Shown piece after piece: positions 25,801-39,688 of a stretch of DNA of 64,000 nt. Each line of letters starts with the position of its first letter. Within the stretch, counting starts at the first letter, position 1. Source of the stretch: Hexactinellida sp. DTS-2022. Taxonomy: Eukaryota > Porifera > Hexactinellida. Location: the NCBI GenBank assembly GCA_028753945.1, contig JAPNXP010000005.1, forward strand, positions 1 through 64,000, given 5' to 3'. Position numbers and translations under genes: made by a program. The notes below the pieces were generated by a model that saw only the letters and a program-made list of their open reading frames with translations, did no database searches and had not been told where the DNA came from.

Positions 25801-28800
25801 TATAAAAATAGCGAACACTAACGACGTTTTCCATTGTAGAATGTCCTAGAAATAGAAAGGCTAAATGCTTTCAATATATTGCTGGGGATATAATGAATTT
25901 TAAATCCCAACAAAGGTCTGCTGTGAGTAATGTGCTATATATTGTACGCAAAATGCGTACAATGTTATAAAGTTGATATATGAATAGCGAATACTAACGA
26001 GCTTCTCCATTGTAGAATGTCCTAGATATAGAAAGTATTAATGTTTCATTATGTTATCTGTGGATATAATGAATTTCGAATCCCAACGAAGGTCTGCTGT
26101 GAGTAATGTGCTATATATTGTACGCAAAATGCGTACAATGTTATATAGTGGATATATATTTTTCGAATACATCCCAGGTTCTCCATCTTATAATTTCCTA
26201 GATATTAGAAGGATAAATGCTTTCAATATATTGCAGGGGTTATAATGAATTTTCAATCCCTACGAAGGTCTACTGTATATAATGTGCTATATATTGTACG
26301 CAAATTGCGTACAATATTATAAAGTGCATATAAAAATAGCGAACACTAACGACGTTTTCCATTGTAGAATGTCCTAGAAATAGAAAGGCTAAATGCTTTC
26401 AATATATTGCTGGGGATATAATGAATTTTGAATCCCAACAAAGGTCTGCTGTGAGTAATGTGCTATATATTGTACGCAAAATGCGTACAATGTTATAAAG
26501 TTGATATATAAATAGCGAATACTAACGAGCTTCTCCATTGTAGAATGTCCTAGATATAGAAAGTATGAATGTTTCATTATGTTATCTGTGGATATAATGA
26601 ATTTCGAATCCCAACGAAGGTCTGCTGTGAGTAATGTGCTATATATTGTACGCAAAATGCGTACAATGTTATATAGTGGATATATATTTTTCGAATACTA
26701 CCCAGGTTCTCCATCTTATAATTTCCTAGATATTAGAAGGATAAATGCTTTCAATATATTGCAGGGGTTATAATGAATTTTCAATCCCTACGAAGGTCTA
26801 CTGTATATAATGTGCTATATATTGTACGCAAATTGCGTACAATGTTATAAAGTGGATATATAAATATCGAATACTAACCAGGTTATCCATTGTAGAATGT
26901 CCTAGATATAGAATGTAAGAATGTTTCATTATGTTATCTGTGGATATAATGAATTTCGAATCCCAACGAAGGTCTTCTGTATATAATGTGATATATATTG
27001 TACTCAAATTGCGTACAATGTTATAAAGTGGATATATAAATATCGAATACTAACCAGGTTATCCATTGTAGAATGTCCTAGATATAGAAAGTATGAATGT
27101 TTCATTATGTTATCTGTGGATATAATGAATTTCGAATCCCAACGAAGGTCTGCTGTGAGTAATGTGCTATATATTGTACGCAAAATGCGTACAATGTTAT
27201 ATAGTGGATATATATTTTTCGAATACTAACCAGGTTCTCCATCTTATAATTTCCTAGATATTAGAAGGATAAATGCTTTCAATATATTGCAGGGGTTATA
27301 ATGAATTTTCAATCCCTACGAAGGTCTACTGTATATAATGTGCTATATATTGTACGCAAATTGCGTACAATATTATAAAGTGCATATAAAAATAGCGAAC
27401 ACTAACGACGTTTTCCATTGTAGAATGTCCTAGAAATAGAAAGGCTAAATGCTTTCAATATATTGCTGGGGATATAATGAATTTTGAATCCCAACAAAGG
27501 TCTGCTGTGAGTAATGTGCTATATATTGTACGCAAAATGCGTACAATGTTATAAAGTTGATATATAAATAGCGAATACTAACGAGCTTCTCCATTGTAGA
27601 ATGTCCTAGATATAGAAAGTATGAATGTTTCATTATGTTATCTGTGGATATAATGAATTTCGAATCCCAACGAAGGTCTGCTGTGAGTAATGTGCTATAT
27701 ATTGTACGCAAAATGCGTACAATGTTATATAGTGGATATATATTTTTCGAATACATCCCAGGTTCTCCATCTTATAATTTCCTAGATATTAGAAGGATAA
27801 ATGCTTTCAATATATTGCAGGGGTTATAATGAATTTTCAATCCCTACGAAGGTCTACTGTATATAATGTGCTATATATTGTACGCAAATTGCGTACAATA
27901 TTATAAAGTGCATATAAAAATAGCGAACACTAACGACGTTTTCCATTGTAGAATGTCCTAGAAATAGAAAGGCTAAATGCTTTCAATATATTGCTGGGGA
28001 TATAATGAATTTTAAATCCCAACAAAGGTCTGCTGTGAGTAATGTGCTATATATTGTACGCAAAATGGGTACAATGTTATAAAGTTGATATATGAATAGC
28101 GAATACTAACGAGCTTCTCCATTGTAGAATGTCCTAGATATAGAAAGTATTAATGTTTCATTATGTTATCTGTGGATATAATGAATTTCGAATCCCAACG
28201 AAGGTCTGCTGTGAGTAATGTGCTATATATTGTACGCAAAATGCGTACAATGTTATATAGTGGATATATATTTTTCGAATACTAACCAGGTTCTCCATCT
28301 TATAATTTCCTAGATATTAGAAGGATAAATGCTTTCAATATATTGCAGGGGTTATAATGAATTTTCAATCCCTACGAAGGTCTACTGTATATAATGTGCT
28401 ATATATTGTACGCAAATTGCGTACAATATTATAAAGTGCATATAAAAATAGCGAACACTAACGACGTTTTCCATTGTAGAATGTCCTAGAAATAGAAAGG
28501 CTAAATGCTTTCAATATATTGCTGGGGATATAATGAATTTTGAATCCCAACAAAGGTCTGCTGTGAGTAATGTGCTATATATTGTACGCAAAATGCGTAC
28601 AATGTTATAAAGTTGATATATAAATAGCGAATACTAACGAGCTTCTCCATTGTAGAATGTCCTAGATATAGAAAGTATGAATGTTTCATTATGTTATCTG
28701 TGGATATAATGAATTTCGAATCCCAACGAAGGTCTGCTGTGAGTAATGTGCTATATATTGTACGCAAAATGCGTACAATGTTATATAGTGGATATATATT

Positions 28801-30029
28801 TTTCGAATACTACCCAGGTTCTCCATCTTATAATTTCCTAGATATTAGAAGGATAAATGCTTTCAATATATTGCAGGGGTTATAATGAATTTTCAATCCC
28901 TACGAAGGTCTACTGTATATAATGTGCTATATATTGTACGCAAATTGCGTACAATGTTATAAAGTGGATATATAAATATCGAATACTAACCAGGTTATCC
29001 ATTGTAGAATGTCCTAGATATAGAATGTAAGAATGTTTCATTATGTTATCTGTGGATATAATGAATTTCGAATCCCAACGAAGGTCTTCTGTATATAATG
29101 TGATATATATTGTACTCAAATTGCGTACAATGTTATAAAGTGGATATATAAATATCGAATACTAACCAGGTTATCCATTGTAGAATGTCCTAGATATAGA
29201 AAGTATGAATGTTTCATTATGTTATCTGTGGATATAATGAATTTCGAATCCCAACGAAGGTCTGCTGTGAGTAATGTGCTATATATTGTACGCAAAATGC
29301 GTACAATGTTATATAGTGGATATATATTTTTCGAATACTAACCAGGTTCTCCATCTTATAATTTCCTAGATATTAGAAGGATAAATGCTTTCAATATATT
29401 GCAGGGGTTATAATGAATTTTCAATCCCTACGAAGGTCTACTGTATATAATGTGCTATATATTGTACGCAAATTGCGTACAATATTATAAAGTGCATATA
29501 AAAATAGCGAACACTAACGACGTTTTCCATTGTAGAATGTCCTAGAAATAGAAAGGCTAAATGCTTTCAATATATTGCTGGGGATATAATGAATTTTGAA
29601 TCCCAACAAAGGTCTGCTGTGAGTAATGTGCTATATATTGTACGCAAAATGCGTACAATGTTATAAAGTTGATATATAAATAGCGAATACTAACGAGCTT
29701 CTCCATTGTAGAATGTCCTAGATATAGAAAGTATGAATGTTTCATTATGTTATCTGTGGATATAATGAATTTCGAATCCCAACGAAGGTCTGCTGTGAGT
29801 AATGTGCTATATATTGTACGCAAAATGCGTACAATGTTATATAGTGGATATATATTTTTCGAATACATCCCAGGTTCTCCATCTTATAATTTCCTAGATA
29901 TTAGAAGGATAAATGCTTTCAATATATTGCAGGGGTTATAATGAATTTTCAATCCCTACGAAGGTCTACTGTATATAATGTGCTATATATTGTACGCAAA
30001 TTGCGTACAATATTATAAAGTGCATATAA

Positions 30030-30190
30030 AAATAGCGAACACTAACGACGTTTTCCATTGTAGAATGTCCTAGATATAGAATGTAAGAATGTTTCATTAT
30101 GTTATCTGTGGATATAATGAATTTCGAATCCCAACGAAGGTCTTCTGTATATAATGTGATATATATTGTACTCAAATTGCGTACAATGTT
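30030..30190. repeat. Chimeric C/D monomer in satellite B
   Basis: The unit begins as class C (AAAGTGCATATAAAAATAGCG with GACGTTTTCC) and switches near 30070 to class D (ATATAGAATGTAAGAATG, then the broken palindrome). The next monomer is class A. The switch lies in sequence shared by both classes (CATTGTAGAATGTCCTAGA), consistent with gene conversion or unequal crossover within the array. Confidence 0.75.
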
Positions 30191-32899
30191 ATAAAGTTGA
30201 TATATAAATAGCGAATACTAACGAGCTTCTCCATTGTAGAATGTCCTAGATATAGAAAGTATGAATGTTTCATTATGTTATCTGTGGATATAATGAATTT
30301 CGAATCCCAACGAAGGTCTGCTGTGAGTAATGTGCTATATATTGTACGCAAAATGCGTACAATGTTATATAGTGGATATATATTTTTCGAATACTACCCA
30401 GGTTCTCCATCTTATAATTTCCTAGATATTAGAAGGATAAATGCTTTCAATATATTGCAGGGGGTATAATGAATTTTCAATCCCTACGAAGGTCTACTGT
30501 ATATAATGTGCTATATATTGTACGCAAATTGCGTACAATGTTATAAAGTGGATATATAAATATCGAATACTAACCAGGTTATCCATTGTAGAATGTCCTA
30601 GATATAGAATGTAAGAATGTTTCATTATGTTATCTGTGGATATAATGAATTTCGAATCCCAACGAAGGTCTTCTGTATATAATGTGATATATATTGTACT
30701 CAAATTGCGTACAATGTTATAAAGTGGATATATAAATATCGAATACTAACCAGGTTATCCATTGTAGAATGTCATAGATATAGAAAGTATGAATGTTTCA
30801 TTATGTTATCTGTGGATATAATGAATTTCGAATCCCAACGAAGGTCTGCTGTGAGTAATGTGCTATATATTGTACGCAAAATGCGTACAATGTTATATAG
30901 TGGATATATATTTTTCGAATACTAACCAGGTTCTCCATCTTATAATTTCCTAGATATTAGAAGGATAAATGCTTTCAATATATTGCAGGGGTTATAATGA
31001 ATTTTCAATCCCTACGAAGGTCTACTGTATATAATGTGCTATATATTGTACGCAAATTGCGTACAATATTATAAAGTGCATATAAAAATAGCGAACACTA
31101 ACGACGTTTTCCATTGTAGAATGTCCTAGAAATAGAAAGGCTAAATGCTTTCAATATATTGCTGGGGATATAATGAATTTTGAATCCCAACAAAGGTCTG
31201 CTGTGAGTAATGTGCTATATATTGTACGCAAAATGCGTACAATGTTATAAAGTTGATATATAAATAGCGAATACTAACGAGCTTCTCCATTGTAGAATGT
31301 CCTAGATATAGAAAGTATTAATGTTTCATTATGTTATCTGTGGATATAATGAATTTCGAATCCCAACGAAGGTCTGCTGTGAGTAATGTGCTATATATTG
31401 TACGCAAAATGCGTACAATGTTATATAGTGGATATATATTTTTCGAATACTAACCAGGTTCTCCATCTTATAATTTCCTAGATATTAGAAGGATAAATGC
31501 TTTCAATATATTGCAGGGGTTATAATGAATTTTCAATCCCTACGAAGGTCTACTGTATATAATGTGCTATATATTGTACGCAAATTGCGTACAATATTAT
31601 AAAGTGCATATAAAAATAGCGAACACTAACGACGTTTTCCATTGTAGAATGTCCTAGAAATAGAAAGGCTAAATGCTTTCAATATATTGCTGGGGATATA
31701 ATGAATTTTGAATCCCAACAAAGGTCTGCTGTGAGTAATGTGCTATATATTGTACGCAAAATGCGTACAATGTTATAAAGTTGATATATAAATAGCGAAT
31801 ACTAACGAGCTTCTCCATTGTAGAATGTCCTAGATATAGAAAGTATGAATGTTTCATTATGTTATCTGTGGATATAATGAATTTCGAATCCCAACGAAGG
31901 TCTGCTGTGAGTAATGTGCTATATATTGTACGCAAAATGCGTACAATGTTATATAGTGGATATATATTTTTCGAATACTACCCAGGTTCTCCATCTTATA
32001 ATTTCCTAGATATTAGAAGGATAAATGCTTTCAATATATTGCAGGGGGTATAATGAATTTTCAATCCCTACGAAGGTCTACTGTATATAATGTGCTATAT
32101 ATTGTACGCAAATTGCGTACAATGTTATAAAGTGGATATATAAATATCGAATACTAACCAGGTTATCCATTGTAGAATGTCCTAGATATAGAATGTAAGA
32201 ATGTTTCATTATGTTATCTGTGGATATAATGAATTTCGAATCCCAACGAAGGTCTTCTGTATATAATGTGATATATATTGTACTCAAATTGCGTACAATG
32301 TTATAAAGTGGATATATAAATATCGAATACTAACCAGGTTATCCATTGTAGAATGTCCTAGATATAGAAAGTATTAATGTTTCATTATGTTATCTGTGGA
32401 TATAATGAATTTCGAATCCCAACGAAGGTCTGCTGTGAGTAATGTGCTATATATTGTACGCAAAATGCGTACAATGTTATATAGTGGATATATATTTTTC
32501 GAATACTAACCAGGTTCTCCATCTTATAATTTCCTAGATATTAGAAGGATAAATGCTTTCAATATATTGCAGGGGTTATAATGAATTTTCAATCCCTACG
32601 AAGGTCTACTGTATATAATGTGCTATATATTGTACGCAAATTGCGTACAATATTATAAAGTGCATATAAAAATAGCGAACACTAACGACGTTTTCCATTG
32701 TAGAATGTCCTAGAAATAGAAAGGCTAAATGCTTTCAATATATTGCTGGGGATATAATGAATTTTGAATCCCAACAAAGGTCTGCTGTGAGTAATGTGCT
32801 ATATATTGTACGCAAAATGCGTACAATGTTATAAAGTTGATATATAAATAGCGAATACTAACGAGCTTCTCCATTGTAGAATGTCCTAGATATAGAAAG

Positions 32900-35640
32900 T
32901 ATTAATGTTTCATTATGTTATCTGTGGATATAATGAATTTCGAATCCCAACGAAGGTCTGCTGTGAGTAATGTGCTATATATTGTACGCAAAATGCGTAC
33001 AATGTTATATAGTGGATATATATTTTTCGAATACTACCCAGGTTCTCCATCTTATAATTTCCTAGATATTAGAAGGATAAATGCTTTCAATATATTGCAG
33101 GGGTTATAATGAATTTCGAATCCCAACGAAGGTCTTCTGTATATAATGTGATATATATTGTACTCAAATTGCGTACAATGTTATAAAGTGGATATATAAA
33201 TATCGAATACTAACCAGGTTATCCATTGTAGAATGTCCTAGATATAGAAAGTATTAATGTTTCATTATGTTATCTGTGGATATAATGAATTTCGAATCCC
33301 AACGAAGGTCTGCTGTGAGTAATAAGCTATATATTGTACGCAAAATGCGTACAATGTTATATAGTGGATATATATTTTTCGAATACTAACCAGGTTCTCC
33401 ATCTTATAATTTCCTAGATATTAGAAGGATAAATGCTTTCAATATATTGCAGGGGTTATAATGAATTTTCAATCCCTACGAAGGTCTACTGTATATAATG
33501 TGCTATATATTGTACGCAAATTGCGTACAATATTATAAAGTGCATATAAAAATAGCGAACACTAACGACGTTTTCCATTGTAGAATGTCCTAGAAATAGA
33601 AAGGCTAAATGCTTTCAATATATTGCTGGGGATATAATGAATTTTGAATCCCAACAAAGGTCTGCTGTGAGTAATGTGCTATATATTGTACGCAAAATGC
33701 GTACAATGTTATAAAGTTGATATATAAATAGCGAATACTAACGAGCTTCTCCATTGTAGAATGTCCTAGATATAGAAAGTATTAATGTTTCATTATGTTA
33801 TCTGTGGATATAATGAATTTCGAATCCCAACGAAGGTCTGCTGTGAGTAATGTGCTATATATTGTACGCAAAATGCGTACAATGTTATATAGTGGATATA
33901 TATTTTTCGAATACTAACCAGGTTCTCCATCTTATAATTTCCTAGATATTAGAAGGATAAATGCTTTCAATATATTGCAGGGGTTATAATGAATTTTCAA
34001 TCCCTACGAAGGTCTACTGTATATAATGTGCTATATATTGTACTCAAATTGCGTACAATATTATAAAGTGCATATAAAAATAGCGAACACTAACGACGTT
34101 TTCCATTGTAGAATGTCCTTGAAATAGAAAGGCTAAATGCTTTCAATATATTGCTGGGGATATAATGAATTTTGAATCCCAACAAAGGTCTGCTGTGAGT
34201 AATGTGCTATATATTGTACGCAAAATGCGTACAATGTTATAAAGTTGATATATAAATAGCGAATACTAACGAGCTTCTCCATTGTAGAATGTCCTAGATA
34301 TAGAAAGTATTAATGTTTCATTATGTTATCTGTGGATATAATGAATTTCGAATCCCAACGAAGGTCTGCTGTGAGTAATGTGCTATATATTGTACGCAAA
34401 ATGCGTACAATGTTATATAGTGGATATATATTTTTCGAATACTACCCAGGTTCTCCATCTTATAATTTCCTAGATATTAGAAGGATAAATGCTTTCAATA
34501 TATTGCAGGGGGTATAATGAATTTTCAATCCCTACGAAGGTCTACTGTATATAATGTGCTATATTTGTACGCAAATTGCGTACAATGTTATAAAGTGGAT
34601 ATATAAATATCGAATACTAACCAGGTTATCCATTGTAGAATGTCCTAGATATAGAATGTAAGAATGTTTCATTATGTTATCTGTGGATATAATGAATTTC
34701 GAATCCCAACGAAGGTCTTCTGTATATAATGTGATATATATTGTACTCAAATTGCGTACAATGTTATAAAGTGGATATATAAATATCGAATACTAACCAG
34801 GTTATCCATTGTAGAATGTCCTAGATATAGAAAGTATTAATGTTTCATTATGTTATCTGTGGATATAATGAATTTCGAATCCCAACGAAGGTCTGCTGTG
34901 AGTAATGTGCTATATATTGTACGCAAAATGCGTACAATGTTATATAGTGGATATATATTTTTCGAATACTAACCAGGTTCTCCATCTTATAATTTCCTAG
35001 ATATTAGAAGGATAAATGCTTTCAATATATTGCAGGGGTTATAATGAATTTTCAATCCCTACGAAGGTCTACTGTATATAATGTGCTATATATTGTACGC
35101 AAATTGCGTACAATATTATAAAGTGCATATAAAAATAGCGAACACTAACGACGTTTTCCATTGTAGAATGTCCTAGAAATAGAAAGGCTAAATGCTTTCA
35201 ATATATTGCTGGGGATATAATGAATTTTGAATCCCAACAAAGGTCTGCTGTGAGTAATGTGCTATATATTGTACGCAAAATGCGTACAATGTTATAAAGT
35301 TGATATATAAATAGCGAATACTAACGAGCTTCTCCATTGTAGAATGTCCTAGATATAGAAAGTATGAATGTTTCATTATGTTATCTGTGGATATAATGAA
35401 TTTCGAATCCCAACGAAGGTCTGCTGTGAGTAATGTGCTATATATTGTACGCAAAATGCGTACAATGTTATATAGTGGATATATATTTTTCGAATACTAC
35501 CCAGGTTCTCCATCTTATAATTTCCTAGATATTAGAAGGATAAATGCTTTCAATATATTGCAGGGGGTATAATGAATTTTCAATCCCTACGAAGGTCTAC
35601 TGTATATAATGTGCTATATATTGTACGCAAATTGCGTACA
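32900..35640. repeat. First copy of a 4048-bp-offset duplication in satellite B
   Basis: This block shares rare private variants with a block exactly 4048 bp (23 monomers) downstream. They are a B-to-D fusion near 33110, AATAAGCTAT instead of AATGTGCTAT at 33321, a broken palindrome in a B monomer at 34041, CCTTGAAATAG at about 34117, and a 1-bp deletion giving CTATATTTGTACG at about 34560. Several rare changes shared in order are strong evidence of block duplication. Confidence 0.85.
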
Positions 35641-36947
35641 ATGTTATAAAGTGGATATATAAATATCGAATACTAACCAGGTTATCCATTGTAGAATGTC
35701 CTAGATATAGAATGTAAGAATGTTTCATTATGTTATCTGTGGATATAATGAATTTCGAATCCCAACGAAGGTCTTCTGTATATAATGTGATATATATTGT
35801 ACTCAAATTGCGTACAATGTTATAAAGTGGATATATAAATATCGAATACTAACCAGGTTATCCATTGTAGAATGTCCTAGATATAGAAAGTATTAATGTT
35901 TCATTATGTTATCTGTGGATATAATGAATTTCGAATCCCAACGAAGGTCTGCTGTGAGTAATGTGCTATATATTGTACGCAAAATGCGTACAATGTTATA
36001 TAGTGGATATATATTTTTCGAATACTAACCAGGTTCTCCATCTTATAATTTCCTAGATATTAGAAGGATAAATGCTTTCAATATATTGCAGGGGTTATAA
36101 TGAATTTTCAATCCCATACGAAGGTCTACTGTATATAATGTGCTATATATTGTACGCAAATTGCGTACAATATTATAATGTGCATATAAAAATAGCGGAC
36201 ACTAACGACGTTTTCCATTGTAGAATGTCCTAGAAATAGAAAGGCTAAATGCTTTCAATATATTGCTGGGGATATAATGAATTTTGAATCCCAACAAAGG
36301 TCTGCTGTGAGTAATGTGCTATATATTGTACGCAAAATGCGTACAATGTTATAAAGTTGATATATAAATAGCGAATACTAACGAGCTTCTCCATTGTAGA
36401 ATGTCCTAGATATAGAAAGTATTAATGTTTCATTATGTTATCTGTGGATATAATGAATTTCGAATCCCAACGAAGGTCTGCTGTGAGTAATGTGCTATAT
36501 ATTGTACGCAAAATGCGTACAATGTTATATAGTGGATATATATTTTTCGAATACTAACCAGGTTCTCCATCTTATAATTTCCTAGATATTAGAAGGATAA
36601 ATGCTTTCAATATATTGCAGGGGTTATAATGAATTTTCAATCCCTACGAAGGTCTACTGTATATAATGTGCTATATATTGTACGCAAATTGCGTACAATA
36701 TTATAAAGTGCATATAAAAATAGCGAACACTAACGACGTTTTCCATTGTAGAATGTCCTAGAAATAGAAAGGCTAAATGCTTTCAATATATTGCTGGGGA
36801 TATAATGAATTTTGAATCCCAACAAAGGTCTGCTGTGAGTAATGTGCTATATATTGTACGCAAAATGCGTACAATGTTATAAAGTTGATATATAAATAGC
36901 GAATACTAACGAGCTTCTCCATTGTAGAATGTCCTAGATATAGAAAG

Positions 36948-39688
36948 TATGAATGTTTCATTATGTTATCTGTGGATATAATGAATTTCGAATCCCAACG
37001 AAGGTCTGCTGTGAGTAATGTGCTATATATTGTACGCAAAATGCGTACAATGTTATATAGTGGATATATATTTTTCGAATACTACCCAGGTTCTCCATCT
37101 TATAATTTCCTAGATATTAGAAGGATAAATGCTTTCAATATATTGCAGGGGTTATAATGAATTTCGAATCCCAACGAAGGTCTTCTGTATATAATGTGAT
37201 ATATATTGTACTCAAATTGCGTACAATGTTATAAAGTGGATATATAAATATCGAATACTAACCAGGTTATCCATTGTAGAATGTCCTAGATATAGAAAGT
37301 ATTAATGTTTCATTATGTTATCTGTGGATATAATGAATTTCGAATCCCAACGAAGGTCTGCTGTGAGTAATAAGCTATATATTGTACGCAAAATGCGTAC
37401 AATGTTATATAGTGGATATATATTTTTCGAATACTAACCAGGTTCTCCATCTTATAATTTCCTAGATATTAGAAGGATAAATGCTTTCAATATATTGCAG
37501 GGGTTATAATGAATTTTCAATCCCTACGAAGGTCTACTGTATATAATGTGCTATATATTGTACGCAAATTGCGTACAATATTATAAAGTGCATATAAAAA
37601 TAGCGAACACTAACGACGTTTTCCATTGTAGAATGTCCTAGAAATAGAAAGGCTAAATGCTTTCAATATATTGCTGGGGATATAATGAATTTTGAATCCC
37701 AACAAAGGTCTGCTGTGAGTAATGTGCTATATATTGTACGCAAAATGCGTACAATGTTATAAAGTTGATATATAAATAGCGAATACTAACGAGCTTCTCC
37801 ATTGTAGAATGTCCTAGATATAGAAAGTATTAATGTTTCATTATGTTATCTGTGGATATAATGAATTTCGAATCCCAACGAAGGTCTGCTGTGAGTAATG
37901 TGCTATATATTGTACGCAAAATGCGTACAATGTTATATAGTGGATATATATTTTTCGAATACTAACCAGGTTCTCCATCTTATAATTTCCTAGATATTAG
38001 AAGGATAAATGCTTTCAATATATTGCAGGGGTTATAATGAATTTTCAATCCCTACGAAGGTCTACTGTATATAATGTGCTATATATTGTACTCAAATTGC
38101 GTACAATATTATAAAGTGCATATAAAAATAGCGAACACTAACGACGTTTTCCATTGTAGAATGTCCTTGAAATAGAAAGGCTAAATGCTTTCAATATATT
38201 GCTGGGGATATAATGAATTTTGAATCCCAACAAAGGTCTGCTGTGAGTAATGTGCTATATATTGTACGCAAAATGCGTACAATGTTATAAAGTTGATATA
38301 TAAATAGCGAATACTAACGAGCTTCTCCATTGTAGAATGTCCTAGATATAGAAAGTATTAATGTTTCATTATGTTATCTGTGGATATAATGAATTTCGAA
38401 TCCCAACGAAGGTCTGCTGTGAGTAATGTGCTATATATTGTACGCAAAATGCGTACAATGTTATATAGTGGATATATATTTTTCGAATACTACCCAGGTT
38501 CTCCATCTTATAATTTCCTAGATATTAGAAGGATAAATGCTTTCAATATATTGCAGGGGGTATAATGAATTTTCAATCCCTACGAAGGTCTACTGTATAT
38601 AATGTGCTATATTTGTACGCAAATTGCGTACAATGTTATAAAGTGGATATATAAATATCGAATACTAACCAGGTTATCCATTGTAGAATGTCCTAGATAT
38701 AGAATGTAAGAATGTTTCATTATGTTATCTGTGGATATAATGAATTTCGAATCCCAACGAAGGTCTTCTGTATATAATGTGATATATATTGTACTCAAAT
38801 TGCGTACAATGTTATAAAGTGGATATATAAATATCGAATACTAACCAGGTTATCCATTGTAGAATGTCCTAGATATAGAAAGTATGAATGTTTCATTATG
38901 TTATCTGTGGATATAATGAATTTCGAATCCCAACGAAGGTCTGCTGTGTGTAATGTGCTATATATTGTACGCAAAATGCGTACAATGTTATATAGTGGAT
39001 ATATATTTTTCGAATACTAACCAGGTTCTCCATCTTATAATTTCCTAGATATTAGAAGGATAAATGCTTTCAATATATTGCAGGGGTTATAATGAATTTT
39101 CAATCCCTACGAAGGTCTACTGTATATAATGTGCTATATATTGTACGCAAATTGCGTACAATATTATAAAGTGCATATAAAAATAGCGAACACTAACGAC
39201 GTTTTCCATTGTAGAATGTCCTAGAAATAGAAAGGCTAAATGCTTTCAATATATTGCTGGGGATATAATGAATTTTGAATCCCAACAAAGGTCTGCTGTG
39301 AGTAATGTGCTATATATTGTACGCAAAATGCGTACAATGTTATAAAGTTGATATATAAATAGCGAATACTAACGAGCTTCTCCATTGTAGAATGTCCTAG
39401 ATATAGAAAGTATGAATGTTTCATTATGTTATCTGTGGATATAATGAATTTCGAATCCCAACGAAGGTCTGCTGTGAGTAATGTGCTATATATTGTACGC
39501 AAAATGCGTACAATGTTATATAGTGGATATATATTTTTCGAATACTACCCAGGTTCTCCATCTTATAATTTCCTAGATATTAGAAGGATAAATGCTTTCA
39601 ATATATTGCAGGGGGTATAATGAATTTTCAATCCCTACGAAGGTCTACTGTATATAATGTGCTATATATTGTACGCAAATTGCGTACA
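36948..39688. repeat. Second copy of the 4048-bp-offset duplication
   Basis: This is the partner of the block at 32900-35640. The same private variants occur at about 37158, 37369, 38089, 38165 and 38608. The copies diverge in structure to the right: after 39690 this copy passes from a D-like start straight into class A (TCGAATACTAACGAGCTTC near 39715), where the first copy continues as a normal D monomer. Confidence 0.85.
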